DNA of 18,111 bases from CAZMVY01 sp964617875 (GTDB taxonomy: Bacteria > Planctomycetota > Phycisphaerae > UBA1845 > PWPN01): assembly GCA_964617875.1 (NCBI GenBank), contig CAZUAI010000105.1, positions 1 through 18,111 of the forward strand, written 5' to 3'. The notes beneath the pieces were generated by a model. It was not told the DNA's origin. It did not search any database and worked only from the letters and a program-made list of their open reading frames with translations. This document shows, piece after piece, positions 1 through 7,153 of this stretch. Each line of letters begins with the position of its first letter. Position 1 is the stretch's first letter. A program made the translations under genes and the position numbers.

Positions 1-73
1 AACTGCGGGAAGCTGCCGCTTCCGCCCGAAGCATGAGGGCCAGAAATGCGGTGCGTTTTCAGGAGAAGAGCCC

Positions 74-115
74 AAAAAGAAGAGCGGGGTCCTCGCATAG
101 AGAGGAGCCCCGCTC
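74..115 (-). terminator. Rho-independent terminator of the PEP-CTERM gene
   Basis: A hairpin pairs GAGCGGGG/TCCTC (82-94) with GAGGA/CCCCGCTC (102-115), with one bulged G at 107 and the loop GCATAGA. Read on the minus strand it is followed at 82-74 by CTTCTTTTT. The stem lies 59 bases beyond the stop codon of the PEP-CTERM gene. This is the classic intrinsic-terminator layout and it points in the right direction for that gene. Confidence 0.8.
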
Positions 116-173
116 GCATAGGCCAAGTCGTTCCAGCCCGGTCGTGCTCGCTACGACCCGCTGGTGGAAGAGC

Positions 174-1010
174 TTAGCGGCGACGACGATACAGCGCACC
201 GGCAGCGGCCAGCAGAACCAGCGTCGCCGGCTCCGGGATGATCACAAACTGGAACGAGCCGCCGGTCAAGTCCACCGGACCCGTCAGACCGGTCACAATG
301 TTCTGCTCCCAGTTCAGGTTCAGGTTGAACTCCGACCTCAGCACGTTGTTGCCCGAGCTGGCCGGCCAGATCTTGACGATGTAGGCACCCGGCGCCCAGC
401 CCGTCACATCCAACATCCCATTGAACAGCGGGTAGTCGCCCTCGGGATCCTGCAACAGGACGCCCTTGCGCGAATCCATACCGATACCCCAGACCAAGTC
501 GCCCTGCCATTTCTTCCGCGTGCCGCCGCCCGTGTATGTCGCGTAGGTGCGGCCAATCCACTTCAGGGGATAGCTCTGGCCAGCCTGCTCGATCCACGCC
601 GCGACACTGGCCGGATAGCCGTAACCGCCCAAGCCGTTGTCCAGACCAGGACCGCCCGACCCGGCTTTGTCCGTGACCTTGCCAGCCGCCGTCGCACCGG
701 GGGCCTTATAGGCTTCTTCCACCCAGCCGGTCCCGTAAAGCTGCGGGCCAGCCGGCGTGAGAACCTCATGCCCATAAGTGAAGTCGGCAGCATTGTACGC
801 ACCAATGCCGATCAGGAACGCCGCGAGACCCTGATTGGGACCCGACACCGCCACGGTGACCTTGAAGTTGATCGCCGCATCAACCGAAGGATCGACGGCC
901 ATCAGATCGCCGCTGTATTCCGGCACGATCCCGAACGAAATCTGATGCTGACCGAACGCGGTCGCCGCCAACATCATCCCCAAAACCCCAGCCAACTTAA
1001 CGACTTTCAT
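174..1010 (-). CDS. PEP-CTERM sorting-domain protein, exported
   Basis: 278 residues from the chosen start. The N-terminus (MKVVKLAGVLGMMLAATAFG) is a signal peptide. The last 20 residues (259-278) form a PEP-CTERM anchor: PEP motif, then hydrophobic TLVLLAAAGALY, then RRRR. In this class the tail is recognised by an exosortase and the protein ends up in the envelope or extracellular matrix. No exosortase gene is in the window. The middle part is rich in Gly, aromatic and polar residues and matches no catalytic family I recognise; function unknown. The start at 1010 has GGAGG five bases upstream. A second in-frame ATG at 1034 has its own AAGGAG five bases upstream and would add eight residues (MFFKKEAE), so either start is possible. 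The shorter form gives the more typical signal peptide. Single gene with its own terminator downstream. Confidence 0.85.
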   Translation of the reverse strand: MKVVKLAGVLGMMLAATAFGQHQISFGIVPEYSGDLMAVDPSVDAAINFKVTVAVSGPNQGLAAFLIGIGAYNAADFTYGHEVLTPAGPQLYGTGWVEEAYKAPGATAAGKVTDKAGSGGPGLDNGLGGYGYPASVAAWIEQAGQSYPLKWIGRTYATYTGGGTRKKWQGDLVWGIGMDSRKGVLLQDPEGDYPLFNGMLDVTGWAPGAYIVKIWPASSGNNVLRSEFNLNLNWEQNIVTGLTGPVDLTGGSFQFVIIPEPATLVLLAAAGALYRRRR

Positions 1011-1376
1011 TTCAGCCTCCTTCTTGAAAAACATGTTCGCTCCTTGTCTCGGGCCATTGCCCACAGGTACCGGCCACCTTGGCCGAACCACCCTCCACCG
1101 CACGCACTCCACCTGACTCACCGCTCGCCCACGCCTCCCCCGCCACAAGGTGCTAAGGCCGGAAGGACGCGACGATCGACCTGCTTTTCACCAACCTGGG
1201 TTATGGGTCTCGAGGAATTCCGCTTGTGGGCAGGCCCTGGGAGCGAGCTCGTTTCTACCCAGGATCAGCTTTTCCCGCTCACTCGCTTTTCCTCCGACTC
1301 CAACTATCAACCTCCAACGGCAGCCTTGACCGACGCCACTCATGCGCCAGCCAATCCGCCACCCTCTTGACGTTGT

Positions 1377-1405
1377 ATCCTATCACGTCCACCGCCCCAT
1401 TGCAA
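1377..1405 (-). promoter_or_regulatory. Candidate sigma70-type promoter for the PEP-CTERM gene
   Basis: Read on the minus strand: TTGCAA (1405-1400), 17 bases, TAGGAT (1382-1377). Each hexamer matches 4 of 6 consensus bases with ideal spacing. Transcription would start near 1370 and give a leader of about 335-360 bases before the PEP-CTERM start. Sigma70-like patterns are only a guide in this phylum. Confidence 0.35.
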
Positions 1406-1622
1406 GAGAAAACAGGCCCCGCCCCGCAGTTTTTTTTGGGGAACCGCCCCTTCCGCCCGCCGGCCGGGCTCCAGAACCTAAGCCAAGCGGAGACAGAACG
1501 TTACGCGCCTCCACGAACCGGCACCGCGATCCCGCGCCCGGTTCTTAGCAATGTTTTCATCACCCTGCGGACGTTTTTTTACGCGGCCCTCGCCGTGAAT
1601 CGCATTCCAGCCGACGAACGTG

Positions 1623-1628
1623 TAGAAT
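1623..1628 (+). promoter_or_regulatory. Possible -10 element for the M48/TMTC operon
   Basis: TAGAAT matches 5 of 6 bases of the -10 consensus and lies 35 bases before the chosen ATG of the peptidase gene. No convincing -35 hexamer stands 16-18 bases upstream, so this is a weak call. Confidence 0.2.
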
Positions 1629-1663
1629 CGCCCCGCCCGCTCGTGGGCAATGGCCGGTGTTCG

Positions 1664-3184
1664 ATGCAATTGGTGATCCTCCTGGCATTCGCGGTGGTCC
1701 TCATGCCCATGAGTACACCGCCCTGGCCCGTGCTTCGCGGGCCGGCGGCCGCTCTGGGCGTCGTGTGCGGCCTGTCAGCGGCCGTCCTGCTCTGGGCCGG
1801 ATGGGCCACTCGCCGCGTGCTCCGATACCTCGACGACGACCCCGCCCGGCCAAGCCGCGCACAGAGGCAGCACGCCCGCGACGGCGTCACGCTGTCATCG
1901 CTGCTCCTGCTGACCTTCGCCGCAGGCACCTGGGGCACGGAGTGGCCCCTGCTCGTCTGCCGCGTGTGGCATCTGCAGAAGGTCTACGGTCTCGACGAAT
2001 TCGTGATACTCCTCCCGCTGTTCGCCACGCTGATCGCCGCCTGGGCGATCATGTACCCGGCGGATCGCGCGATCCGCCAGGTGACGATGGAGGCAAGCCT
2101 GCTGGAGGGCCTGCCGGCCCGGCCGCCGTGGACGTTTACGGCGTACATGGTCTTCCTCCTCCGGCATCAATTGCTGCTCGTCGCCCTGCCGATGATGGCG
2201 ATCGTCATCACCAACGACATCGTGAAGGATCACATGCGGTATCTGCGGAAGCTCACCCCGCTTCCGTGGGCCGATCAGGCCGTGCTGGTGCTGGTCGCCG
2301 GCGTGATCCTGTTCTTTGCGCCCCTGTTGCTGCGGCTGATCTGGCATACCTCCGCGCTGCCGAACGGAAGCCTGAGGGACCGCCTCCGCCGCGTCAGCGC
2401 ACGGCTCGGGATCCGGTATCGCGACATCCTCGTCTGGCACAGCGAAGGCATGGTGGTGAATGCGGCCGTGATGGGCGTGCTCCCGCGAGTACGGTATGTG
2501 CTCCTGTCCGACGGACTCCTCGAACACATGGATGACGAGAAGATCGAGGCCGTCTTCGGCCATGAGGCAGGCCACGTCAAGCACCTGCACATTCCGTTCT
2601 ACCTGCTCTTCGCGACTCTCAGCATGCTGGTCGTGGGCGGCGTATGCGAGGTCTTCTTCGGCCGGCTCTGGCCGGGCCACAAGCCGTTGCTGGACGTGTC
2701 GTACGCGACGCCGACGGCGGTGGTGCTCGTGACCGCCGCGTGGGGGCTTGGCTTCGGCTGGATCAGCCGACGTTTCGAGCGGCAGGCGGACCTCTTCGGC
2801 GCCCGCACGGTAACCCCCACCGCAGACGGATGCGACCTGCCCTGCCGCGTGCACCATCCCCCGGCGGCGCCAGCCAACGGCGCCGATGGCCCGGCAATGC
2901 CGGCGAAGACGCCGTCTCCCCCCTACGCACTGTGCGCCAAGGGCGCGCAGACGTTTGCCGACGCCCTCCGCCGAATCGCCCAGCTCAACGGCATCCCGGA
3001 AGACACCCGAAGCTGGCGGCATTCAAGTATTGGCGGGCGCATTCGCTTTTTGCACGAACTCGCCGAGCGCCCGGAACGCGTGCGACGTTTCGGAAACACG
3101 ATCGTCGCGATCAAGATCCTGCTCGCGGTCGGGAGTGCCGTCGGTACGGCACTGGCGGTGTGGCTGTATTACGATTACTTATGA
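1664..3184 (+). CDS. Integral-membrane M48 family metallopeptidase
   Basis: 506 residues. The M48 zinc site is complete: HEAGH at 300-304 and the third ligand in the ExxxD motif E372-RQA-D376. A later SWRHSSIGGRI segment corresponds to the conserved region near the end of M48 domains. I count about nine hydrophobic membrane segments, including two between residues 1 and 50, one at 205-227, two after the HEAGH helix, and one at the C-terminus. The active site would face the cytoplasm or membrane interface, as in HtpX and Ste24 relatives, which cleave membrane or misfolded proteins; the substrate is unknown. Between the ExxxD motif and the next helix lies an insertion of about 45 residues (383-427), Pro/Ala-rich with C390, C394, H397, H398 and C424. 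The start is the first ATG giving a membrane-protein N-terminus; no strong ribosome site is visible and upstream in-frame sequence does not look coding. It overlaps the next gene by four bases (ATGA), so translation is probably coupled. Confidence 0.85.
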   Translation: MQLVILLAFAVVLMPMSTPPWPVLRGPAAALGVVCGLSAAVLLWAGWATRRVLRYLDDDPARPSRAQRQHARDGVTLSSLLLLTFAAGTWGTEWPLLVCRVWHLQKVYGLDEFVILLPLFATLIAAWAIMYPADRAIRQVTMEASLLEGLPARPPWTFTAYMVFLLRHQLLLVALPMMAIVITNDIVKDHMRYLRKLTPLPWADQAVLVLVAGVILFFAPLLLRLIWHTSALPNGSLRDRLRRVSARLGIRYRDILVWHSEGMVVNAAVMGVLPRVRYVLLSDGLLEHMDDEKIEAVFGHEAGHVKHLHIPFYLLFATLSMLVVGGVCEVFFGRLWPGHKPLLDVSYATPTAVVLVTAAWGLGFGWISRRFERQADLFGARTVTPTADGCDLPCRVHHPPAAPANGADGPAMPAKTPSPPYALCAKGAQTFADALRRIAQLNGIPEDTRSWRHSSIGGRIRFLHELAERPERVRRFGNTIVAIKILLAVGSAVGTALAVWLYYDYL

Positions 3185-5112
3185 CGTCAGAAACGTCCTC
3201 CAGTTCAAGCAAACCAACGCGTGGCAGCCCCGCCGAAGGGCTCACCGGGGTGGCCGATGCATGTCGGCAAACGCCCAGGGTGACAACGCGTTCGGCCTTC
3301 GTGTTCGCCGGCCTCTGCGTCGGCCTGACGATCATCGTGCTGGCGGTGCACTGGCCGGTCCTCGACGCCGCCGCGGAATCGCTTGATGATGATGTCTACC
3401 TCCGCAGCGTCTACCTGATCCAGAACCCCGGCTGGGACGCTGTACAGCGAGCCTTCGGCGAGATCCTCGAGCCCTCGGTCCCCGGCTATTACGAACCACT
3501 GTCGTTGCTCTCCCTGATGGCCGACTACGCCATGGGCGGTCGGCCGGAGAACCTCCGGCCGTTCCACCGGACGAGCCTCGCCCTCCACGCCGCGAACACG
3601 GTGCTGATCGCGGTCCTGCTGTATATGCTCTTTCGGCAACCGTACACGGCGGCGATGGGCGCACTGCTGTTCGGAGTGCATCCGCTTACGGTCGAAGCCG
3701 TTGCCCTCGTGGCCCAGCGGAAGGCCGTGCTCGCGCCGTTCTTTTCGCTGCTGAGCCTGATCCTGTACGTGCAATATGCGAGCCGGCGGCGGTGGGGGCT
3801 GCTCACCGCGTCGGTGATCGCCTACGTGCTCGCGTTGCTGTCCAAGCCGACGAGTACGCCGCTGCCGGTGCTCCTGGTACTGCTCGACTTCTGGCCGCTG
3901 CGGCGGCTCAGCCCGAGAGCCCTGCTCGAGAAAGTGCCCTACGTAGTCATTGGAGCCGCGTCGGCGGCCGTCACGTTTCTGGCGACGCGGGGGACGTGCA
4001 GCGTGACCGTGCCGCCGCTATCGCATGTCCCGGTACGGATCGGCTATCTGGTCGCGTTCTACCTGGGCAAGATCGCCTGGCCGGTCCGGCTTTCGTCGGT
4101 CTACTCGCTGCCCGAGCCATTCCTGCTGGGCAACCTGCAGGTACGTGCCGCCGTCCTCGGGACAACCGCCCTGCTGATCGTGCTGGCTTTTTCACTTCGC
4201 TGGACGCGGGCCCTGCTGACGGGCTGGCTCTTCTTCTTCGCGGCGATTCTGCCGGTGCTGGGTGTCGTCGGCTACACATGGGTCGCGGCGGCGGACAAGC
4301 ACGTGTACCTGCCGGCGGTGGGCCTGCTGCTGCCCCTGGCGTATGTGCTGACACGCCTGTGGGGCGGTTCCGAGCCGCCGTCCGGTGCCGCTCGGCCCAA
4401 GCTGATTTGCCGGACCGTCGTCACCGCCGCGGTGCTGGCCGTCGGCGCCGCCGAAGCCTCTGCGACGCGTGCCTACCTCTCGTACTGGAGCGATACGGAA
4501 CGGCTGTATCGGCACATGATTGACGTGGCGCCGGACTCCATCTATCCGCGCAACAACCTCGCCGTAGCGCTCGTCCAGCAGGGCCGCATCGACGAAGCGA
4601 TCGCGATCTACCGCGAAGCCCTGCAGGTCGCCCCGCCCACCGCCCAGACCCGAACGAACCTTGCCGCCGCGCTCGGCCAACGGGGACGATACGAAGAAGC
4701 GGCGGCGGAGATCCGCGAGGCGCTCCGCCTGGACCCCAACTACGCGGACGCATACAACATCCAGGGGAACCTGATGCTCTCGCGCGGCGACCTCGCCGGG
4801 GCGATCGCGGCGTACGACACGGCGTTGCGGCTGGATCCCGGCCTGCCGGAGACCCGCATGAATCTCGGGGTCGCGCTGATCCGCGCAGGCCGGCTGGAGG
4901 ACGCCGCCCGCGCACTCCGCGCGGCGTTGCGGATCCAGCCGCTGATGGCCGACGCGCATTGCATGTTGGCCGATGTGCTGCAGATGCAGGGCAAGCCGAA
5001 CGAGGCCGCCGCGGAATACGGCGAGGCGCTGCGGATCGACCCGCGGAACAAAGAGGCCGCGGCGAAGCTGCAGGCGTTGCGGAATGCGGCCGTGCGACGA
5101 GGTGGCGGCTGA
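3181..5112 (+). CDS. TMTC-like GT-C glycosyltransferase with C-terminal TPR repeats (copy 1)
   Basis: 643 residues. A short polar N-terminus is followed by a first membrane segment (about 38-58). An acidic motif LDDDVY (D69-D71) sits in the first extracytoplasmic loop, where GT-C enzymes carry their metal/donor-binding acids. Conserved TMTC/DUF1736-type blocks follow: FHRTSLALHAANT (128-140), LLFGVHPLTVEAVALVAQRK (162-181), LLSKPTSTPLPVLLVLLDFW (219-238), and the ADKHVYLP block (371-378). About ten membrane segments end near 425. Residues 455-632 hold about five TPR units, each with the GR.EEA/LDP pattern. By family this should move a sugar from a polyprenyl-phosphate donor onto a protein or other acceptor outside the membrane, with the TPRs binding the acceptor or a partner; donor and acceptor cannot be told. 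The ATG at 3181 overlaps the peptidase stop in ATGA. It abuts a paralogue downstream. Confidence 0.82.
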   Translation: MTSETSSSSSKPTRGSPAEGLTGVADACRQTPRVTTRSAFVFAGLCVGLTIIVLAVHWPVLDAAAESLDDDVYLRSVYLIQNPGWDAVQRAFGEILEPSVPGYYEPLSLLSLMADYAMGGRPENLRPFHRTSLALHAANTVLIAVLLYMLFRQPYTAAMGALLFGVHPLTVEAVALVAQRKAVLAPFFSLLSLILYVQYASRRRWGLLTASVIAYVLALLSKPTSTPLPVLLVLLDFWPLRRLSPRALLEKVPYVVIGAASAAVTFLATRGTCSVTVPPLSHVPVRIGYLVAFYLGKIAWPVRLSSVYSLPEPFLLGNLQVRAAVLGTTALLIVLAFSLRWTRALLTGWLFFFAAILPVLGVVGYTWVAAADKHVYLPAVGLLLPLAYVLTRLWGGSEPPSGAARPKLICRTVVTAAVLAVGAAEASATRAYLSYWSDTERLYRHMIDVAPDSIYPRNNLAVALVQQGRIDEAIAIYREALQVAPPTAQTRTNLAAALGQRGRYEEAAAEIREALRLDPNYADAYNIQGNLMLSRGDLAGAIAAYDTALRLDPGLPETRMNLGVALIRAGRLEDAARALRAALRIQPLMADAHCMLADVLQMQGKPNEAAAEYGEALRIDPRNKEAAAKLQALRNAAVRRGGG

Positions 5113-7110
5113 ATGACGCAGGACGAATCACCGAAGGATGCGCTGCACGCGGGCTCTCCCGCCGGCGAACGCCCCGGAACAAAGCCGGGGGTACGGCGTG
5201 CCATCCCCACGCGGGTGGTCTGCCTCATCCTCATCGGCGTCGTCGCGATGATCGTCACCGCCACGTACTGGCCCGTCCTTTCGGCGCAGGCATGCTCGTT
5301 CGACGACGACGAGTACCTGGCCGACGCCGATCTGGTCAGGGAACTGAGCTGGCGATCCGTCCGACGGGCGTTCACCGAAGTCCTCAATCCCACGGTGGCC
5401 GGGTACTACGAACCGCTCTCCGTCGTCTCGCTGATGATCGACTACGCGCTGGGCGGACGCCTGGAGAACCTGCGGCCGTTCCACCGCACGAACCTCGTCC
5501 TCCACGCGGCGAACACAGCGCTGGTCATCATGCTGATCTATCTCCTGTTCGGCCAGCCCTGGGCAGCGGCGATGGCGGGTCTGCTGTTCGGGCTGCACCC
5601 GCTGACGGTCGAGTCGGTGGCATTGGCGGCGCAGCGCAAGGCGCTTCTCGCGCCGTTCTTCTCGCTGGTCTGCCTGGTGCTGTACGTGCAGTACGCCCGC
5701 CGCGGGCGGCCGGCGTTGCTGGCGGGCAGCGTGTTGACGTACCTGGCCGCCCTGCTGTCCAAGCCGACGAGCGTGCCGCTGCCCGCGGTGCTCCTGCTGC
5801 TGGACTTCTGGCCGCTGTGGCGGCTGATGCCGCTCTCCGTCCGGCCGGAAGCCTGCACCACAAGGCGCGTGCTGCTTGAGAAGACCCCGTTTTTTGTCCT
5901 CGCCGCCGTGTTCGCGGCAATCACCGTCATCTCCACGGGGCGCACCGCCGAGATCGCCGTACCCGGCCAGGCCGCAGCCGTACGAATCCCGCTCACCATG
6001 GCGTACCTCGTCTGCTTCTATCCGCTGAAGACGCTGTGGCCGGTGAATCTGTCGCCCGTCTACATGCTGCCGCAACCCCTGAGCCTGGCGAATCCCGTCG
6101 TCGCGGCGGCGGCGGCGGGCGCCCTGCTGCTCGTGGCCGTGCTGGCCCTTTCGCTGCGATGGACGCGCGCGTTCCTCACGGGCTGGCTCGTGTTCTTCGT
6201 GGTGATCTTCCCGACGCTGGGAATCATCAGCTACAGTTGGGTGACGGCGGCCGACAAGTACATGTACCTGCCGCTGCTCGGGTTCCTGCTGCCCGCGGCC
6301 TGGCTCATGCAACGGTGGTGGGAGAGCACGCCGGCGGTCCTGACCGTGCCCTGCCGCCGGATCGCGCTGGTCCTGGTGGTTCTCGCAGCGGCATCGGCCG
6401 AGGGCACCGCCACGCGCCGATACCTGACGACCTGGCAGGACACCGAGACCCACTTCCGCCGCATGATCCGGCTCACGCCGGATTCGCCGTACCCGCACAA
6501 TTACCTCGGCGTCGCCCTCTACCGCAAAGGCCGCACGGAGGACGCCATCCGGCACTACCGCGAGGCCGTCCGGCTCGCGCCCGACAACGCCTACGCGCAC
6601 AACAACCTCGCGACGGCTCTGTACGGACAGGGGCAGGCCGGCCGCGAACAGTTGGACGAGGCGCTGTTTCACTATCTGGAGGCCGCCCGATGCGGCATGG
6701 TCACTGCGCCGAACGAGACCCTGATCGCGGCGATGCTGGCCGAGCGCGGCAAGTTCGACCAGGCGCTGCCCCACCTGCGCCAGGCGCTCCGGCTCGACCC
6801 CGGCTTCGCCGACGCCCGCTACGTGCTCGGCAACATCCTCCTCGTCCAGGGCGACCTCGACGGCGCCATCGAACAGTATTCCGCCGCCGTCCGGACGAGC
6901 CCCGACTTCACGGAAGCACGGTTCAACCTCGGCCTCGCGCTCCTTCGCAGAGGCAGGGCGCAGCAGGCGGCGCAGCAATTCCGCGACGTTCTGCGCATCG
7001 AACCGGGCCACCCGGGCGCGCGGGAGCAACTGGCGAAACTCGCCGGCCCGTCGTCGCAGGCTCCGACGACTCCACCGAAGGCGGAGCCCCGGCCGGACGG
7101 CGGCATGTAG
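5113..7110 (+). CDS. TMTC-like GT-C glycosyltransferase with C-terminal TPR repeats (copy 2)
   Basis: 665 residues, clearly paralogous to the gene before it over its whole length. Shared blocks include FDDDEYL (acids D64-D66), PGYYEPLS versus AGYYEPLS, the FHRTNLVLHAANT block (123-135), LLFGLHPLTVESVALAAQRK (157-176), LLSKPTSVPLPAVLLLLDFW (214-233), and ADKYMYLP (380-387). The membrane part ends near 430 and TPR units run from about 460 to 640. The TPR part differs from copy 1 by a linker of about ten residues near 506-515 and a less regular unit around 517-545. The C-terminus is a short Pro-rich tail. Its ATG directly follows the TGA of copy 1, so it is very likely translated by reinitiation from the same mRNA. 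The predicted role is the same as copy 1, and the two may act on different acceptors or as a pair. Confidence 0.82.
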   Translation: MTQDESPKDALHAGSPAGERPGTKPGVRRAIPTRVVCLILIGVVAMIVTATYWPVLSAQACSFDDDEYLADADLVRELSWRSVRRAFTEVLNPTVAGYYEPLSVVSLMIDYALGGRLENLRPFHRTNLVLHAANTALVIMLIYLLFGQPWAAAMAGLLFGLHPLTVESVALAAQRKALLAPFFSLVCLVLYVQYARRGRPALLAGSVLTYLAALLSKPTSVPLPAVLLLLDFWPLWRLMPLSVRPEACTTRRVLLEKTPFFVLAAVFAAITVISTGRTAEIAVPGQAAAVRIPLTMAYLVCFYPLKTLWPVNLSPVYMLPQPLSLANPVVAAAAAGALLLVAVLALSLRWTRAFLTGWLVFFVVIFPTLGIISYSWVTAADKYMYLPLLGFLLPAAWLMQRWWESTPAVLTVPCRRIALVLVVLAAASAEGTATRRYLTTWQDTETHFRRMIRLTPDSPYPHNYLGVALYRKGRTEDAIRHYREAVRLAPDNAYAHNNLATALYGQGQAGREQLDEALFHYLEAARCGMVTAPNETLIAAMLAERGKFDQALPHLRQALRLDPGFADARYVLGNILLVQGDLDGAIEQYSAAVRTSPDFTEARFNLGLALLRRGRAQQAAQQFRDVLRIEPGHPGAREQLAKLAGPSSQAPTTPPKAEPRPDGGM

Positions 7111-7139
7111 CCGGAACGGCAGGCCCCCGTGCGTCCGGC
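7110..7139. terminator. Possible bidirectional hairpin between convergent genes
   Basis: GCCGGA (7110-7115) pairs with TCCGGC (7134-7139), and inside it ACGG (7116-7119) pairs with CCGT (7127-7130) with a small internal bulge. It lies in the 43-base gap between the end of the TMTC operon and the end of the convergent minus-strand gene. No T-run follows on either strand, so termination is inferred from position only. Confidence 0.35.
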
Positions 7140-7153
7140 ACTCGCCGTCCCGC

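Larger units (their letters stand above)
1011..1663. other. 653-base divergent intergenic region without a gene
   Basis: This gap separates the minus-strand PEP-CTERM gene from the plus-strand M48 operon. Open frames that cross it are only extensions or antisense shadows of the flanking genes and lack family features. It holds a candidate minus-strand promoter (1377-1405), an eight-T tract at 1430-1437 next to GGGG, a seven-T tract near 1574, and a TAGAAT at 1623 that could be a -10 for the M48 operon. I recognised no known riboswitch or RNA gene. Confidence 0.6.

Noticed and set aside
1011..1250. Possible riboswitch upstream of the PEP-CTERM gene
   Set aside because: I compared by eye with cyclic-di-GMP and cobalamin motifs and found no matching conserved core.
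33..1370. Plus-strand open frame of 445 codons
   Set aside because: It lies antisense to the PEP-CTERM gene, which has a signal peptide, ribosome site, anchor and terminator. The Arg/Pro-rich translation is typical of a GC-rich shadow.
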